Source: an uncultured bacterium | GTDB taxonomy: Bacteria; Patescibacteriota; Minisyncoccia; Moranbacterales; GWC2-37-73 | NCBI GenBank assembly: GCA_903824515.1 | Contig: CAIJXA010000009.1 | Span: 1-34,497, forward strand | Direction: 5' to 3' | DNA length: 34,497 nucleotides | Shown here: in pieces, positions 19,401 through 28,052 of the stretch | Position numbering within the stretch: position 1 is the first letter of the stretch | How the letters are laid out: every line of letters begins with the position of its first letter | Notes under the pieces: generated by a model | Databases searched by the model: none | The model's input: only the letters and a program-made list of their open reading frames with translations | Told to the model about the DNA's origin: nothing | Program-made: the position numbers and the translations under genes

Positions 19401-19516
19401 TCTGACAAGACGACATTGTGCAACATGAGCACAAGCGTCAAACCAAGAAAGGTTCTGCGTACCCTCGCCCCTTTCTTGGGTCGCTTGGCATGTACGCACA
19501 ATACTGCCTTGTCAGA
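19401..19516. repeat. ~115-nt rod-like imperfect hairpin, possible structured ncRNA
   Basis: Collinear stems TCTGACAAG/CTTGTCAGA, ATTGTGC/GCACAAT, ACATG/CATGT, CAAGCG/CGCTTG, ACCAAGAAAGG/CCTTTCTTGGGT. Confidence 0.65.
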
Positions 19517-19554
19517 CTCATTTTCTTTTCACAATCTGATTTCAACTCACCCAA

Positions 19555-19574
19555 CCCTCTCAATCTTGAGAGGG
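19555..19574. repeat. Short perfect hairpin
   Basis: CCCTCTCAA-tc-TTGAGAGGG, extended by CTCAC/GTGAG. Confidence 0.75.
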
Positions 19575-20024
19575 CGTGAGATTGCCAAGATTCATGAACT
19601 GCGCCTCTTTTCTGTCTTGTGAATTTGCGAAAAACAGTGATTCGTTGCGGGGCGCGGCCGGCGGAACAATTTCTCCCCAATTCGGACCCACCAATCAATG
19701 TGAAACTAATGGCTCAACCAAGCCACAAAATAAAATATTGTCCGGCTTGTAGCGCTTATTGCGCGATATTTTGGTTTTTAAAAGTTCGTTTTGAATTTTT
19801 GATTTTTGTTTTTGCTTCGAATGGTTTATGATTCTTGAATTCCGTAATTTTCTGAAATTCAGTTGGATTTTGAATTTTGCATTGATGAATTTAATGATTC
19901 GTGGGTTTCGTTTTCTGATTGGATGTCACTAGTTAAGTTACGATACGAGTAACGAAACGTTAACGAATCGTTAAAGTCAAGTTTCGTTTAACTTACGATA
20001 CTTTTCTTTTCGCTTCCTTTTCTT

Positions 20025-20387
20025 TTAATAATTCTTCTCTGGCCTGTCGAATTTTCTGAAAGCAAAAGAGATCGAAGCAAGTTCCTGGAAGGGACATTCG
20101 AACCCTGCATTTTTTGGCGCATGCCTCCAAAGTTTGCATTGCGCATTGCAGGGAACATCGCAATATGGATCACTCCAAATTGGGCATACCTTGTCATCAC
20201 TTCGCACTGGTCGCAGGGGTTGTCTTTTTTGTGATTGACTCTGTTGAGGTTGAGGTTGCTGTGGTTGAGCGTTTTGAGGCTGGGCTTGTGAAGGTTGCCC
20301 AAGATCTTCCTTTTTGGCGTATTCATCAACTGGAAATTCGTACTTTTTGTTTTTGGCAGCTTCGCCAAAAGATTGAAATTCTGACAT
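20025..20387 (-). CDS. Small unknown protein, Pro/Gln-rich linker and Cys-rich C-terminus
   Basis: MSEFQSFGEAAKNKKYEFPVDEYAKKEDLG...QPQQPQPQQSQ...CPIWSDPYCDVPCNAQCKLW...CPF; preferred over the overlapping frame 19988-20368. Confidence 0.55.
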   Translation of the reverse strand: MSEFQSFGEAAKNKKYEFPVDEYAKKEDLGQPSQAQPQNAQPQQPQPQQSQSQKRQPLRPVRSDDKVCPIWSDPYCDVPCNAQCKLWRHAPKNAGFECPFQELASISFAFRKFDRPEKNY

Positions 20388-20399
20388 ATTTTTTTGTGC

Positions 20400-20660
20400 T
20401 TATTTTATTAGCTGTTTTTTATGTTTGCGGATACTTTCGTAGTTTAAATATTGATTGTAGGCTGGGCAGTTGAGAAATTCAGGACTGTGACAACATTTTT
20501 CTTCTCCTTTCTTGAGCGTGTGTCCCTTGAGCTTTTCACAGTGAAAGTTTTTGTTGGTCAAAAGCGTGCAATGTTTTCTTTTGATCGCTTCCTCTATTAT
20601 TGCTCTGTTGATTTTGCGGTCTTCTGATCTTTGAGACCATTTTTTCTGCGTCTGAGTCAT
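20400..20660 (-). CDS. Small Cys-containing unknown protein
   Basis: 86 aa, collinear with neighbours; C-rich HCEKLKGHTLKKGEEKCCHSPEFLNCPAY. Confidence 0.5.
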   Translation of the reverse strand: MTQTQKKWSQRSEDRKINRAIIEEAIKRKHCTLLTNKNFHCEKLKGHTLKKGEEKCCHSPEFLNCPAYNQYLNYESIRKHKKQLIK

Positions 20661-20743
20661 ATTTTTGATTGTTTAGTGATAAATGTATGCTTGATTAAGT
20701 TTAATCCCACCATGAAGCAGTTTTGCTTCAAAACGTGCAGTCC

Positions 20744-20953
20744 TCAGGGAGGTTTTGAGTTTTCCAAGTCGCGCAAAATCTGATATTTTTCTTTTTTGTT
20801 GTAGTCATCATTTTCAACAAGTCGAGAAAACCAATAACGGATAGTGCGTTTTTGGAAATTCTGGCCATCAATTGACAAACGAAAGCAAACCAGGGAACTA
20901 GTCAGGGAATTCCTTTTTGAAAAATGTTTAAAACGCCTTTGAATTGATCTCAT
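20744..20953 (-). CDS. Small basic unknown protein
   Basis: 69 aa; ATG overlaps the stop of the upstream ORF by 4 bp (20950-20953). Confidence 0.4.
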   Translation of the reverse strand: MRSIQRRFKHFSKRNSLTSSLVCFRLSIDGQNFQKRTIRYWFSRLVENDDYNKKEKYQILRDLENSKPP

Positions 20954-21171
20954 GGCTTTTTGTCTTTTAGGTGACTTATATCCGTCCTGCCTTCCACCAC
21001 ATTTTTGACAAAAAGCATTCCGAGTTGGCTGAGCCGATCAAGCCAAAGTTCAATTTCGCCGTCGCTTAAAGAACGCTTCGCTTTTCTTTCGAAGACGTCT
21101 TTGGCTTTTTTCATAAGTTGCTCTGAGTAGTGGCTTTTCATAGGAAATTGTGCGGAACTGCGTTTGCGCAA
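20950..21171 (-). CDS. Small unknown helical protein
   Basis: 73 aa, EQLMKKAKDVFERKAKRSLSDGEIELWLDRLSQLG; collinear with the 407-aa ORF. Confidence 0.5.
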   Translation of the reverse strand: MRKRSSAQFPMKSHYSEQLMKKAKDVFERKAKRSLSDGEIELWLDRLSQLGMLFVKNVVEGRTDISHLKDKKP

Positions 21172-21274
21172 GCTCCTCCTATGGGCTTACTTCTGAAATT
21201 TCAGGGCAAAACAAAAAACCCTTTTGGCAAAGGATTTTTTGAGATAAAGTTCACGGTAAAATATCGCTGAAATT

Positions 21275-22498
21275 TCAGTCCGTGTGTTCTAGTTTCGGTT
21301 GTTCATACAAACCAGGGGTCTGATCATTGAAGGAATCTTCCCAGTCAGCAAATTTGTCCACCTTTTTGTTTTTCATTCTTCGATCGAGATAATCATCGCG
21401 AAAGTCCCTGGGTGGGATTATATGAACCTTGATTTTGTATTCTTGTTTTTCCTTGTCCCATTTTTCAAAAGGATCCGCGTCTTTGATTGTGGGGAAAAAG
21501 TTTTTGAAAGTTTTTGTCAGCTCCTTTTTTCTTTGTTGATATTGCAGTCTTTCATGTGCTTTCAGTTTTCCAACTGCGAAAACGCCTTGTCCCGTACCAA
21601 GATAAAGCAAGAGATACCAACACTTTTTCAGTTCTTGCTTGCCGTTTCTTCTGATGTCAATAAGTCCGAATTTTTCAAAGTCACTGTAAAAAGTTTGATC
21701 TCCAATTTTTGCTCCGATTTCAAAATTGTCATAAAGGGTCAAAAAGATGTCTTGCCAGCGGGTTTTTGGTGGGAGATGGATTGCGTGAGGGTTAGCTATT
21801 GTTTTTTTGGCACCAGTCTTTGCTTTGGGCACTTTTTCACCAGAAGCCTCGGAAATCAATTTTTCCTTGGTCACTATTTTAGCCAAAAAACAGCCATCTT
21901 CGAAGGCAAGGCTTTGAAGCCCAAAATATCCTTGAGTTTCTAAAGCTAATGTAGTTTCAATAAACCTAAAATTATTCTCAAAATCGCAACTTTTCAGGCG
22001 GATGACTTTTTCGGTTTTATCCAAATACTTTTTGAGAAATTCCAGGATTTTTTCCTTGTGAAAAGAAAAAGAAGGATAAAGCTCATCCCCAAATTCCAAT
22101 TTTCCTTCAATGAAATTTTGGATATATTTTTCAATTCTTTGATGGATTTTTTCTTTGACTGTTTTTCCGATCTCCATTTGAAAATTCAAAATCTCGATGT
22201 TTTTGTCATGAAGTCCCGGTCTTTCTGACATATATGCGAGCAACTTTTCAAAGCTGTCTTCTTTCCAAGGCTCAATGCCTTCAAAAGTGAGGCTTCTTGG
22301 AATCAAATTGTATTTTTTGGATAATGCGACAATCCAGCCAAAAACTTTCTGCTTGCTGGCTTCCTTAAACTGAAATTTCTTGAACTGCATAAAATCCAAG
22401 GTCATTGGTGATCTGCTTGGATATTCGATGAGATTCAGCATCAGAAAGAGAAAATCTTCATCCATATATGGAGTTGACTCAGGGTCTTGATTTTGCAT
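21275..22498 (-). CDS. Unknown 407-aa element-encoded protein
   Basis: Long ORF with plausible composition (MDEDFLFLMLNLIEYPSRSPMTLDFMQFKKFQF...); no family recognised. Confidence 0.75.
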   Translation of the reverse strand: MQNQDPESTPYMDEDFLFLMLNLIEYPSRSPMTLDFMQFKKFQFKEASKQKVFGWIVALSKKYNLIPRSLTFEGIEPWKEDSFEKLLAYMSERPGLHDKNIEILNFQMEIGKTVKEKIHQRIEKYIQNFIEGKLEFGDELYPSFSFHKEKILEFLKKYLDKTEKVIRLKSCDFENNFRFIETTLALETQGYFGLQSLAFEDGCFLAKIVTKEKLISEASGEKVPKAKTGAKKTIANPHAIHLPPKTRWQDIFLTLYDNFEIGAKIGDQTFYSDFEKFGLIDIRRNGKQELKKCWYLLLYLGTGQGVFAVGKLKAHERLQYQQRKKELTKTFKNFFPTIKDADPFEKWDKEKQEYKIKVHIIPPRDFRDDYLDRRMKNKKVDKFADWEDSFNDQTPGLYEQPKLEHTD

Positions 22499-22721
22499 GG
22501 CTTAATGTTAGCAAAAATGGAGGGAACAAGTAAATATCGGGGCGCATAAATGGGCGGGGGCTGAAGTTTACTTTTAGTATACATGTTGATACTATATGGA
22601 TAAGATTGTTAAAATAAAAAAAGTACGAATTGAGGTAGTCCTCAAAAAATAGATGGCACCAAGTAACTGAAACGCCCCCAGTGTTAGATTACCAGAATTG
22701 AATCCAGAGAATACAGACTTG

Positions 22722-22753
22722 ATATTTTGAAAGTCAAAAGACTTTCAAAATAT
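22722..22753. repeat. Perfect 14-bp hairpin upstream of the nuclease cassette
   Basis: ATATTTTGAAAGTC-aaaa-GACTTTCAAAATAT. Confidence 0.85.
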
Positions 22754-22803
22754 ATAATAAAAAGTATTGATTATTTTTTGAAATAATTATTTTATTCAAC
22801 AAT

Positions 22804-23715
22804 ATGAAATCATTTAGAATGGAAAAGGAAACTAATCCAATTAATAATATTATTGGCTTAGTTGGTATTTTCATATTGATAGTAATTTTTGTAAGCTTTT
22901 TTCTGAATTTCAATAAAAAAGATGTAGCACCCAAGGAAAAAACAATCACCGACAAATCAACATCTGCCTTAGCAATATCGCAAAGTGAAATTGAAAAATT
23001 GAAATCAGCGGTTGATAAAAATCTAACCTTTAGCATAGTTGCGAGTAATCCAGAGGCATATAAGGGGAAAACTATTCAATGGGGTGCTAAAGTTTTTACG
23101 CAACCAGAAAAAGATAAGAATGGAGTTTATTTTCAAGCGTATGAAAGTGGAGAGGATAATAATTTTGCTATCTCATATGCGAAACCCGATTTTCAAATAA
23201 AAGATGGTGATTTTATTATTGTTACTGGAAAAGTTACTGGAAAATTCCAAGGTGAAAATGCGTTCGGTGCCAAGCTTGAAGTTCCAACAATTGAAGCTGG
23301 ATATGTAGAAATTGGAACAAGAAATGATGTCGTTGCTCCGACTGAAAATGAAGTCTTAGTAAATCAATTAAATACGCAACACGGCTTCACAGTTATTTTA
23401 AATAAGATTGAGTTAGCAAAAAATGAAACTAGATTTTTTTTCAAATTAAAAAATGAAGGTAAGGATAAGGTAAACTTTTATACATACAGCTCCAAAATAA
23501 CACAAGGAACCAAACAGTATGAGACCGAGAGCGCATATAATAACAACCAAAAACTTCCGAGCGAAATACTCCCAGGTGTTGAGGCGGATGGTGTGATTAC
23601 CTTCCCTGCAATTGAAAATGCTCCCAAGAAAATAACTATACATTTGGATGATCCAAGCAATGGCAATTATTCCATAAATTGGAACACTATAAAATTTGAC
23701 GTTGTACTACCATAA
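22804..23715 (+). CDS. Membrane-anchored protein with OB-like and DUF4352-like C-terminal regions
   Basis: N-terminal TM (IIGLVGIFILIVIFVSFFLNF), then NPEAYKGKTIQWGAKVF...DFIIVTGKVTGKFQGENAFGAKLEVPTIEAGYVEI; beta-rich C-terminus. Confidence 0.75.
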   Translation: MKSFRMEKETNPINNIIGLVGIFILIVIFVSFFLNFNKKDVAPKEKTITDKSTSALAISQSEIEKLKSAVDKNLTFSIVASNPEAYKGKTIQWGAKVFTQPEKDKNGVYFQAYESGEDNNFAISYAKPDFQIKDGDFIIVTGKVTGKFQGENAFGAKLEVPTIEAGYVEIGTRNDVVAPTENEVLVNQLNTQHGFTVILNKIELAKNETRFFFKLKNEGKDKVNFYTYSSKITQGTKQYETESAYNNNQKLPSEILPGVEADGVITFPAIENAPKKITIHLDDPSNGNYSINWNTIKFDVVLP

Positions 23716-23717
23716 AT

Positions 23718-24014
23718 ATGAATATAAATTTGGATAAATTTTGGGAATGGTTACAGCAATGGAGTGTTGGAAAAATCATAGTGACACTTTCTCTGCTCGT
23801 TATTATTTTTAAAGACTTTTTGTTTAACCCTAAAGTGCTAAGTTATTTTATTGCATTAGGTGTTTTTCTTCAGCTGTTTGATTTTTGTGATAATAGCCTA
23901 ACAAATTCATGCAAAAAGGATATTGGAAATATTCAAAAAATTGGGCTTAATATTTATATGTTAATAGCAATTATTTCTATGATTGTCATAACATATAATC
24001 TCCTACGACTTTAA
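23718..24014 (+). CDS. Small membrane protein
   Basis: 98 aa with about 3 hydrophobic segments; 2 bp after the previous stop. Confidence 0.65.
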   Translation: MNINLDKFWEWLQQWSVGKIIVTLSLLVIIFKDFLFNPKVLSYFIALGVFLQLFDFCDNSLTNSCKKDIGNIQKIGLNIYMLIAIISMIVITYNLLRL

Positions 24015-24034
24015 CTTGATTTTCAATTATAAAA

Positions 24035-25087
24035 ATGGAAATTTATAAAGACATAGACAAATTGGATGGAGTTGAATTTGAGGATTTAGTTGAAAAACTA
24101 ATTTCCAAAATGGGATTCATAACGGAACGAACCAAGCGTTCTTTTGATGGTGGGATTGATATTATTGCCATTAATGAGCAACCTCTTTTTGATGGGAAAT
24201 ACATAATTCAATGCAAAAGATATTCAAAATCAATTGGGGAACCGATTTTAAGAGATTTGTATGGGGTTGTAAATTCCGAACATGCAAATAAAGGCATTTT
24301 GATAACAAATTCATATTTTACAAAATCAGCAAAAGAATTTGCTAAAAATAAACCGATTGAACTAATCGCAGGGGAGAAACTAGCACAGTTGTTGGATAAA
24401 TATCTTGGTTTTTATTCAGAAAAGAAGCTTGGTGAACTAAAAATACCAGAGGCATATAAAATAACAGCTGATTTACTTGTTCCTGCCATAAAGGAAATCG
24501 AAAAAAGAAGAGCACAGATTAAAAGTGGTCTTATTTTCATCGACAAAAAAGACTTAACTAATGATAAAATTTTCTATAATTTTTTGCAAAAGAAGCAATC
24601 AACACTGTCATTACTAATTCAAACAATGACGAACCAATTTAATCACATGTACTTTTTGTGGGAAAATTCAAAAGGAGAAAATGAAAAATATACAAACTTA
24701 TTAGAACTAAAACAGCATTGCACAGAGTTTACCATGAGCATGCAAAAAATGGAAAAAGAATGGGAGGGCTTTTTCGGTGTTAAAACATCAGAAAATTTGC
24801 ATAGACTCCATGCGATAGCCTGTGAATTTTACGAAGCTATTTTTAAAGAAAATGAGAGGGTTATTTTAGAGCTAGCAAATATTATAAACATTCCAGATAA
24901 CCTCGTACCTGAAAATAATAAGGAGGTAAATCTTGCAGTAAATTACGATATAGGAAAATCTGCCGAGGAATTCGGCAAGGAAGTGGACTTGATATCTAAA
25001 AGAAATAACACGAATAACTCTCGTGGTGGGTGCGGGCTTATGACGGCCTTACTGTTGGTAATATTTTTTGTTATTATTATATTTTAA
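24035..25087 (+). CDS. Mrr-like restriction endonuclease with C-terminal transmembrane helix
   Basis: EFEDLVEKLISKMGF...GGIDIIAINEQPLFDGKYIIQCKRYSKSIGEPILRDLYGVVNSEHANKGILITNSYFTKSAKEFA (PD-(D/E)xK, GxD...QxK); C-term GLMTALLLVIFFVIIIF. Confidence 0.85.
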   Translation: MEIYKDIDKLDGVEFEDLVEKLISKMGFITERTKRSFDGGIDIIAINEQPLFDGKYIIQCKRYSKSIGEPILRDLYGVVNSEHANKGILITNSYFTKSAKEFAKNKPIELIAGEKLAQLLDKYLGFYSEKKLGELKIPEAYKITADLLVPAIKEIEKRRAQIKSGLIFIDKKDLTNDKIFYNFLQKKQSTLSLLIQTMTNQFNHMYFLWENSKGENEKYTNLLELKQHCTEFTMSMQKMEKEWEGFFGVKTSENLHRLHAIACEFYEAIFKENERVILELANIINIPDNLVPENNKEVNLAVNYDIGKSAEEFGKEVDLISKRNNTNNSRGGCGLMTALLLVIFFVIIIF

Positions 25088-25111
25088 ACTGATTTATATT
25101 TTTTCTAAAGA

Positions 25112-27265
25112 TTACAAATCAAAATTCTTCTTGTAATAGCTCAGCCTCTTTTTGAACAATCTTTCAAGATATTCAACTTTTGCGTCCCTGTAATCATAAA
25201 TCTTTCCGCTTCTGTTTTCTCCTCTTTGAATTCTGCCGATATATTGCGTGAGTTTTCCATGAAATGAAAATGGGTAGACCAGAAAAAGACAATCAAGATT
25301 GGCAAAATCAGTGCCTTCGCCAATGAGTTGTCCTGTGGCAATGATTATTTGAAAATTCCCAGCTTCAATCTCCGCGATTCTTTCCTTTCTTCTTTTGTCA
25401 GTCAGATTTCCAGTCAGCAAAACAACTTCATATTTGTCTTTCAAATATTCATTGAGTGTTTCAGCATGTTCTTTGCGTTCAGTCAAAACCAAACATTTGC
25501 GCATTTTGTCAGCTTCGATTTTGATGTCCTCGACAATTTGATTGTTTCGATTTGAATCAAAGATGATGATCTTAGAGGGTATTTCAAAATCTTCAGGTTT
25601 CACTTTGAATGGAATTTCAAGGGTTGTTTCTCTGATAATGACACTTGTCTTTGTATTCTTCAATATCGTTTTTGTTTTTTCATAATTTTTATCAACAACA
25701 TGCAAAATTTCTCCCAAATACATGTGAATCAATTTTTCATCATTGTTTTTGCGTTCTGGCGTGGCAGTCATGCCATAGAGATAATGCGGTCTTAATTTTG
25801 TGATGACGTTGCGAAACATTCTAGCTGGCACATGGTGGCACTCGTCGACAATAACTAATCCGACCTTGCTTGAAATATCATCAATATTTTCAATCTTATT
25901 AAGCGTCTGCACCATGGCAACTGTAATCTTTTTTCCAACAGTTCTTTTGCTGGCGCAAAATTGCCCGATGTCTCTTTTGGGAATTGCTAGAAAACTTTCA
26001 ATGCGATCAAGCCACTGATTGTAGATTTGCTTTTTGTGAACCAAAATCAAAGTTGGTTGCTTAAGCTTTGCAATCAAATCAATTCCCATGACAGTTTTAC
26101 CCGATCCTGGTGGCGCAACCAAAACGCCATTGTCAGCGTTCAGCATTGATTCCACTGCTTCGCTTTGATAGTCAAAGAGCTTGTATTTCGGACTGAATTC
26201 TATCGGCTCAGACTTGAAACGCTTATCCATTATTTCATATTTGATTGATTTTTCGTTCAAAAAATCAGTGAGCTGAGGCGAAAATCCTCTTGGCAGTGCA
26301 ACCAATTCGCCCTCTGAATGTATAAGTTTGAAATATTTTTCCAAGCCATATACACTCATGCCCATTTTCTTTTTGATCAGAAAATCAGCATTGATCAGAT
26401 TGAGATTGTCTTTCAAAAAAATAGCCACCGATTTTGGCAAATTATTTTTCAGAATATATAGTTGCTCTTTCAGGGTTATGGTCAATTTGTTTTTATGATT
26501 GCTAGAAACAAGTGGCGCTTCGCTATTGAATGATTGCCAAATGTTATCCAATTTTGCTGTTGAAATTTTCTTTGCTTGTTTCAAAAATTCCCACTGGTCA
26601 GCAACCATTTCAAAATTATTATCGTAGTTAATAAAAACAGAATTGCCAAGCTTTCTTGATTCTCCTTGCAGTGGCAGGGCAATGAGATTGCCCATGCCTT
26701 CTCCGCCGTGCATATCCTGATTGGGGAAAAGTCTGTCAAAAGAATCATCCTTGTCGAATTGATCAATGATTTCAGCTTCTTTCAAAATATTTGTCGCAAT
26801 TGATCTACTTTTATATGCAGGATATTTCTCTTCAAAAAATATCCAAACATGAGCGCCATTTCCAGAGCGTGACCTTTCAAGATAAGCTTCAATGCCGTGC
26901 TTTTGGCATTGCCTAGCAAATTTTGTGGCTTCTTCTTGCCAATGGTTTCCATCAAAATCAGCAGCTATAAAATATGAGCTATTGTCATCAAGCAAGGGGT
27001 AGACACCATAAACTTTATTGCCCCTCAAATGCTGTTCAATATGATAATCATCGAGTTTGGCATAATCTTTGTGCGGGCAGTCTTTGCATTTCTTTCTCAA
27101 AAGCTTGTTGCACAAGCCCTTTTTCCATTCATTGGTGCATACTGGCGTATATCCGCTTGCCGAACCATCTGCCTTTTGCCAGCGCACCGCAAAAACATCA
27201 TCCCTGCCTTTTAAAAGATTTTTGTAAATGTCTATTTTCTCTTGCGATGATAACTGGCTTTCCAT
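25112..27265 (-). CDS. AEP-family primase (TOTE-like) fused to SF2 DEAD/DEAH helicase
   Basis: Zinc-binding CTNEWKKGLCNKLLRKKCKDCPH, AEP motifs YFIAADFDG and RSGNGAHVWIFF, GNLIALPLQG; helicase GVLVAPPGSGKT, VIVDECHH, GMTATPER, QYIGRIQRGE. Confidence 0.87.
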   Translation of the reverse strand: MESQLSSQEKIDIYKNLLKGRDDVFAVRWQKADGSASGYTPVCTNEWKKGLCNKLLRKKCKDCPHKDYAKLDDYHIEQHLRGNKVYGVYPLLDDNSSYFIAADFDGNHWQEEATKFARQCQKHGIEAYLERSRSGNGAHVWIFFEEKYPAYKSRSIATNILKEAEIIDQFDKDDSFDRLFPNQDMHGGEGMGNLIALPLQGESRKLGNSVFINYDNNFEMVADQWEFLKQAKKISTAKLDNIWQSFNSEAPLVSSNHKNKLTITLKEQLYILKNNLPKSVAIFLKDNLNLINADFLIKKKMGMSVYGLEKYFKLIHSEGELVALPRGFSPQLTDFLNEKSIKYEIMDKRFKSEPIEFSPKYKLFDYQSEAVESMLNADNGVLVAPPGSGKTVMGIDLIAKLKQPTLILVHKKQIYNQWLDRIESFLAIPKRDIGQFCASKRTVGKKITVAMVQTLNKIENIDDISSKVGLVIVDECHHVPARMFRNVITKLRPHYLYGMTATPERKNNDEKLIHMYLGEILHVVDKNYEKTKTILKNTKTSVIIRETTLEIPFKVKPEDFEIPSKIIIFDSNRNNQIVEDIKIEADKMRKCLVLTERKEHAETLNEYLKDKYEVVLLTGNLTDKRRKERIAEIEAGNFQIIIATGQLIGEGTDFANLDCLFLVYPFSFHGKLTQYIGRIQRGENRSGKIYDYRDAKVEYLERLFKKRLSYYKKNFDL

Positions 27266-27327
27266 TGAATTTCAGCAATTATGAAATGCTTATTGTCCCC
27301 ACAAAATACCAGCAATATGCGAAAAAT

Positions 27328-27376
27328 GCAAACAAAAAAACAAGAGTTTAGGCTCCTGCTGATTTGTTTTTTTGTT
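27328..27376. terminator. Bidirectional-looking terminator between primase-helicase and hepT-like gene
   Basis: AAACAAAAAAACAAgagtttaggctcctgctgatTTGTTTTTTTGTTTT. Confidence 0.5.
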
Positions 27377-27388
27377 TTAAGTGAAAGT

Positions 27389-27739
27389 CTATTTCAAAAG
27401 AGATTTTACAATTTTTTTCAATTCTTTCAAATCATCCTGGCAAGTTTCCCAAACAATCTTTTTGCTCACTCCAAAGTATTCGTGAATGAGCTTATTTCTG
27501 ATTCCGATAATCAGCTTCCAGGGAATGTTGGGATTTTCTTTTTGAAATTCATTACTGATATTATTTGAGGCCTCTCCGATAATTTCAAGTTCCCGTATCA
27601 CAGCATCAAAGGCCATATCATTTTGGGAGAAATTTTCAAAATCACCAACATACTTGATGTATTTTTCAACCTTTTCTATGGCTTCCGAAATATGTTCAAG
27701 ATATGTTCTGTCATTTCTCATAGATAAGTTCAGCTTCAT
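27389..27739 (-). CDS. hepT: HepT-like HEPN (DUF86) toxin
   Basis: ELEIIGEASNNISNEF...IPWKLIIGIRNKLIHEYFGV with RX4HXY motif (RNKLIHEY). Confidence 0.9.
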   Translation of the reverse strand: MKLNLSMRNDRTYLEHISEAIEKVEKYIKYVGDFENFSQNDMAFDAVIRELEIIGEASNNISNEFQKENPNIPWKLIIGIRNKLIHEYFGVSKKIVWETCQDDLKELKKIVKSLLK

Positions 27740-28052
27740 TGATTACTTCATCGCGAAAAAATTTACTAAGACTATCAGGAGTGAGGAGGTCAACCTTTTT
27801 TTGAATGTGACCTTCCATAGTATATTGAATTTCAACAAGGTCAAAAAGGCTGATGTGGGCATCAGGCGTAAATTCCATCAAGACATCCACATCGCTGGTT
27901 TCCTTGGCATCACCGTGGAGATATGAACCGAACAAAGACACTTTCTGAATGTCTTTTTTAAATTTATTGAGTTCAATAGCTTTTCGAACCCGGTCTTTGA
28001 TTTCTTGTTTACTCATATATTTTTCCTTTAATCTCAGTATACCATAATACAA
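27711..28052 (-). CDS. mntA: MntA-like minimal nucleotidyltransferase antitoxin
   Basis: VSLFGSYLHGDAKETSDVDVLMEF (GSX9-10DXD); overlaps hepT by 29 bp. Confidence 0.88.
   Translation of the reverse strand: MYYGILRLKEKYMSKQEIKDRVRKAIELNKFKKDIQKVSLFGSYLHGDAKETSDVDVLMEFTPDAHISLFDLVEIQYTMEGHIQKKVDLLTPDSLSKFFRDEVINEAELIYEK

Noticed and set aside
19256-19831. Several 61-86 aa ORFs on both strands in the hairpin-rich block
   Set aside because: Mutually overlapping, low-quality composition, and explained by open frames through inverted repeats.
19988-20368. 126-aa ORF in an alternative frame
   Set aside because: Overlaps the more protein-like 20025-20387 ORF; basic/Asn-rich shadow-frame composition.
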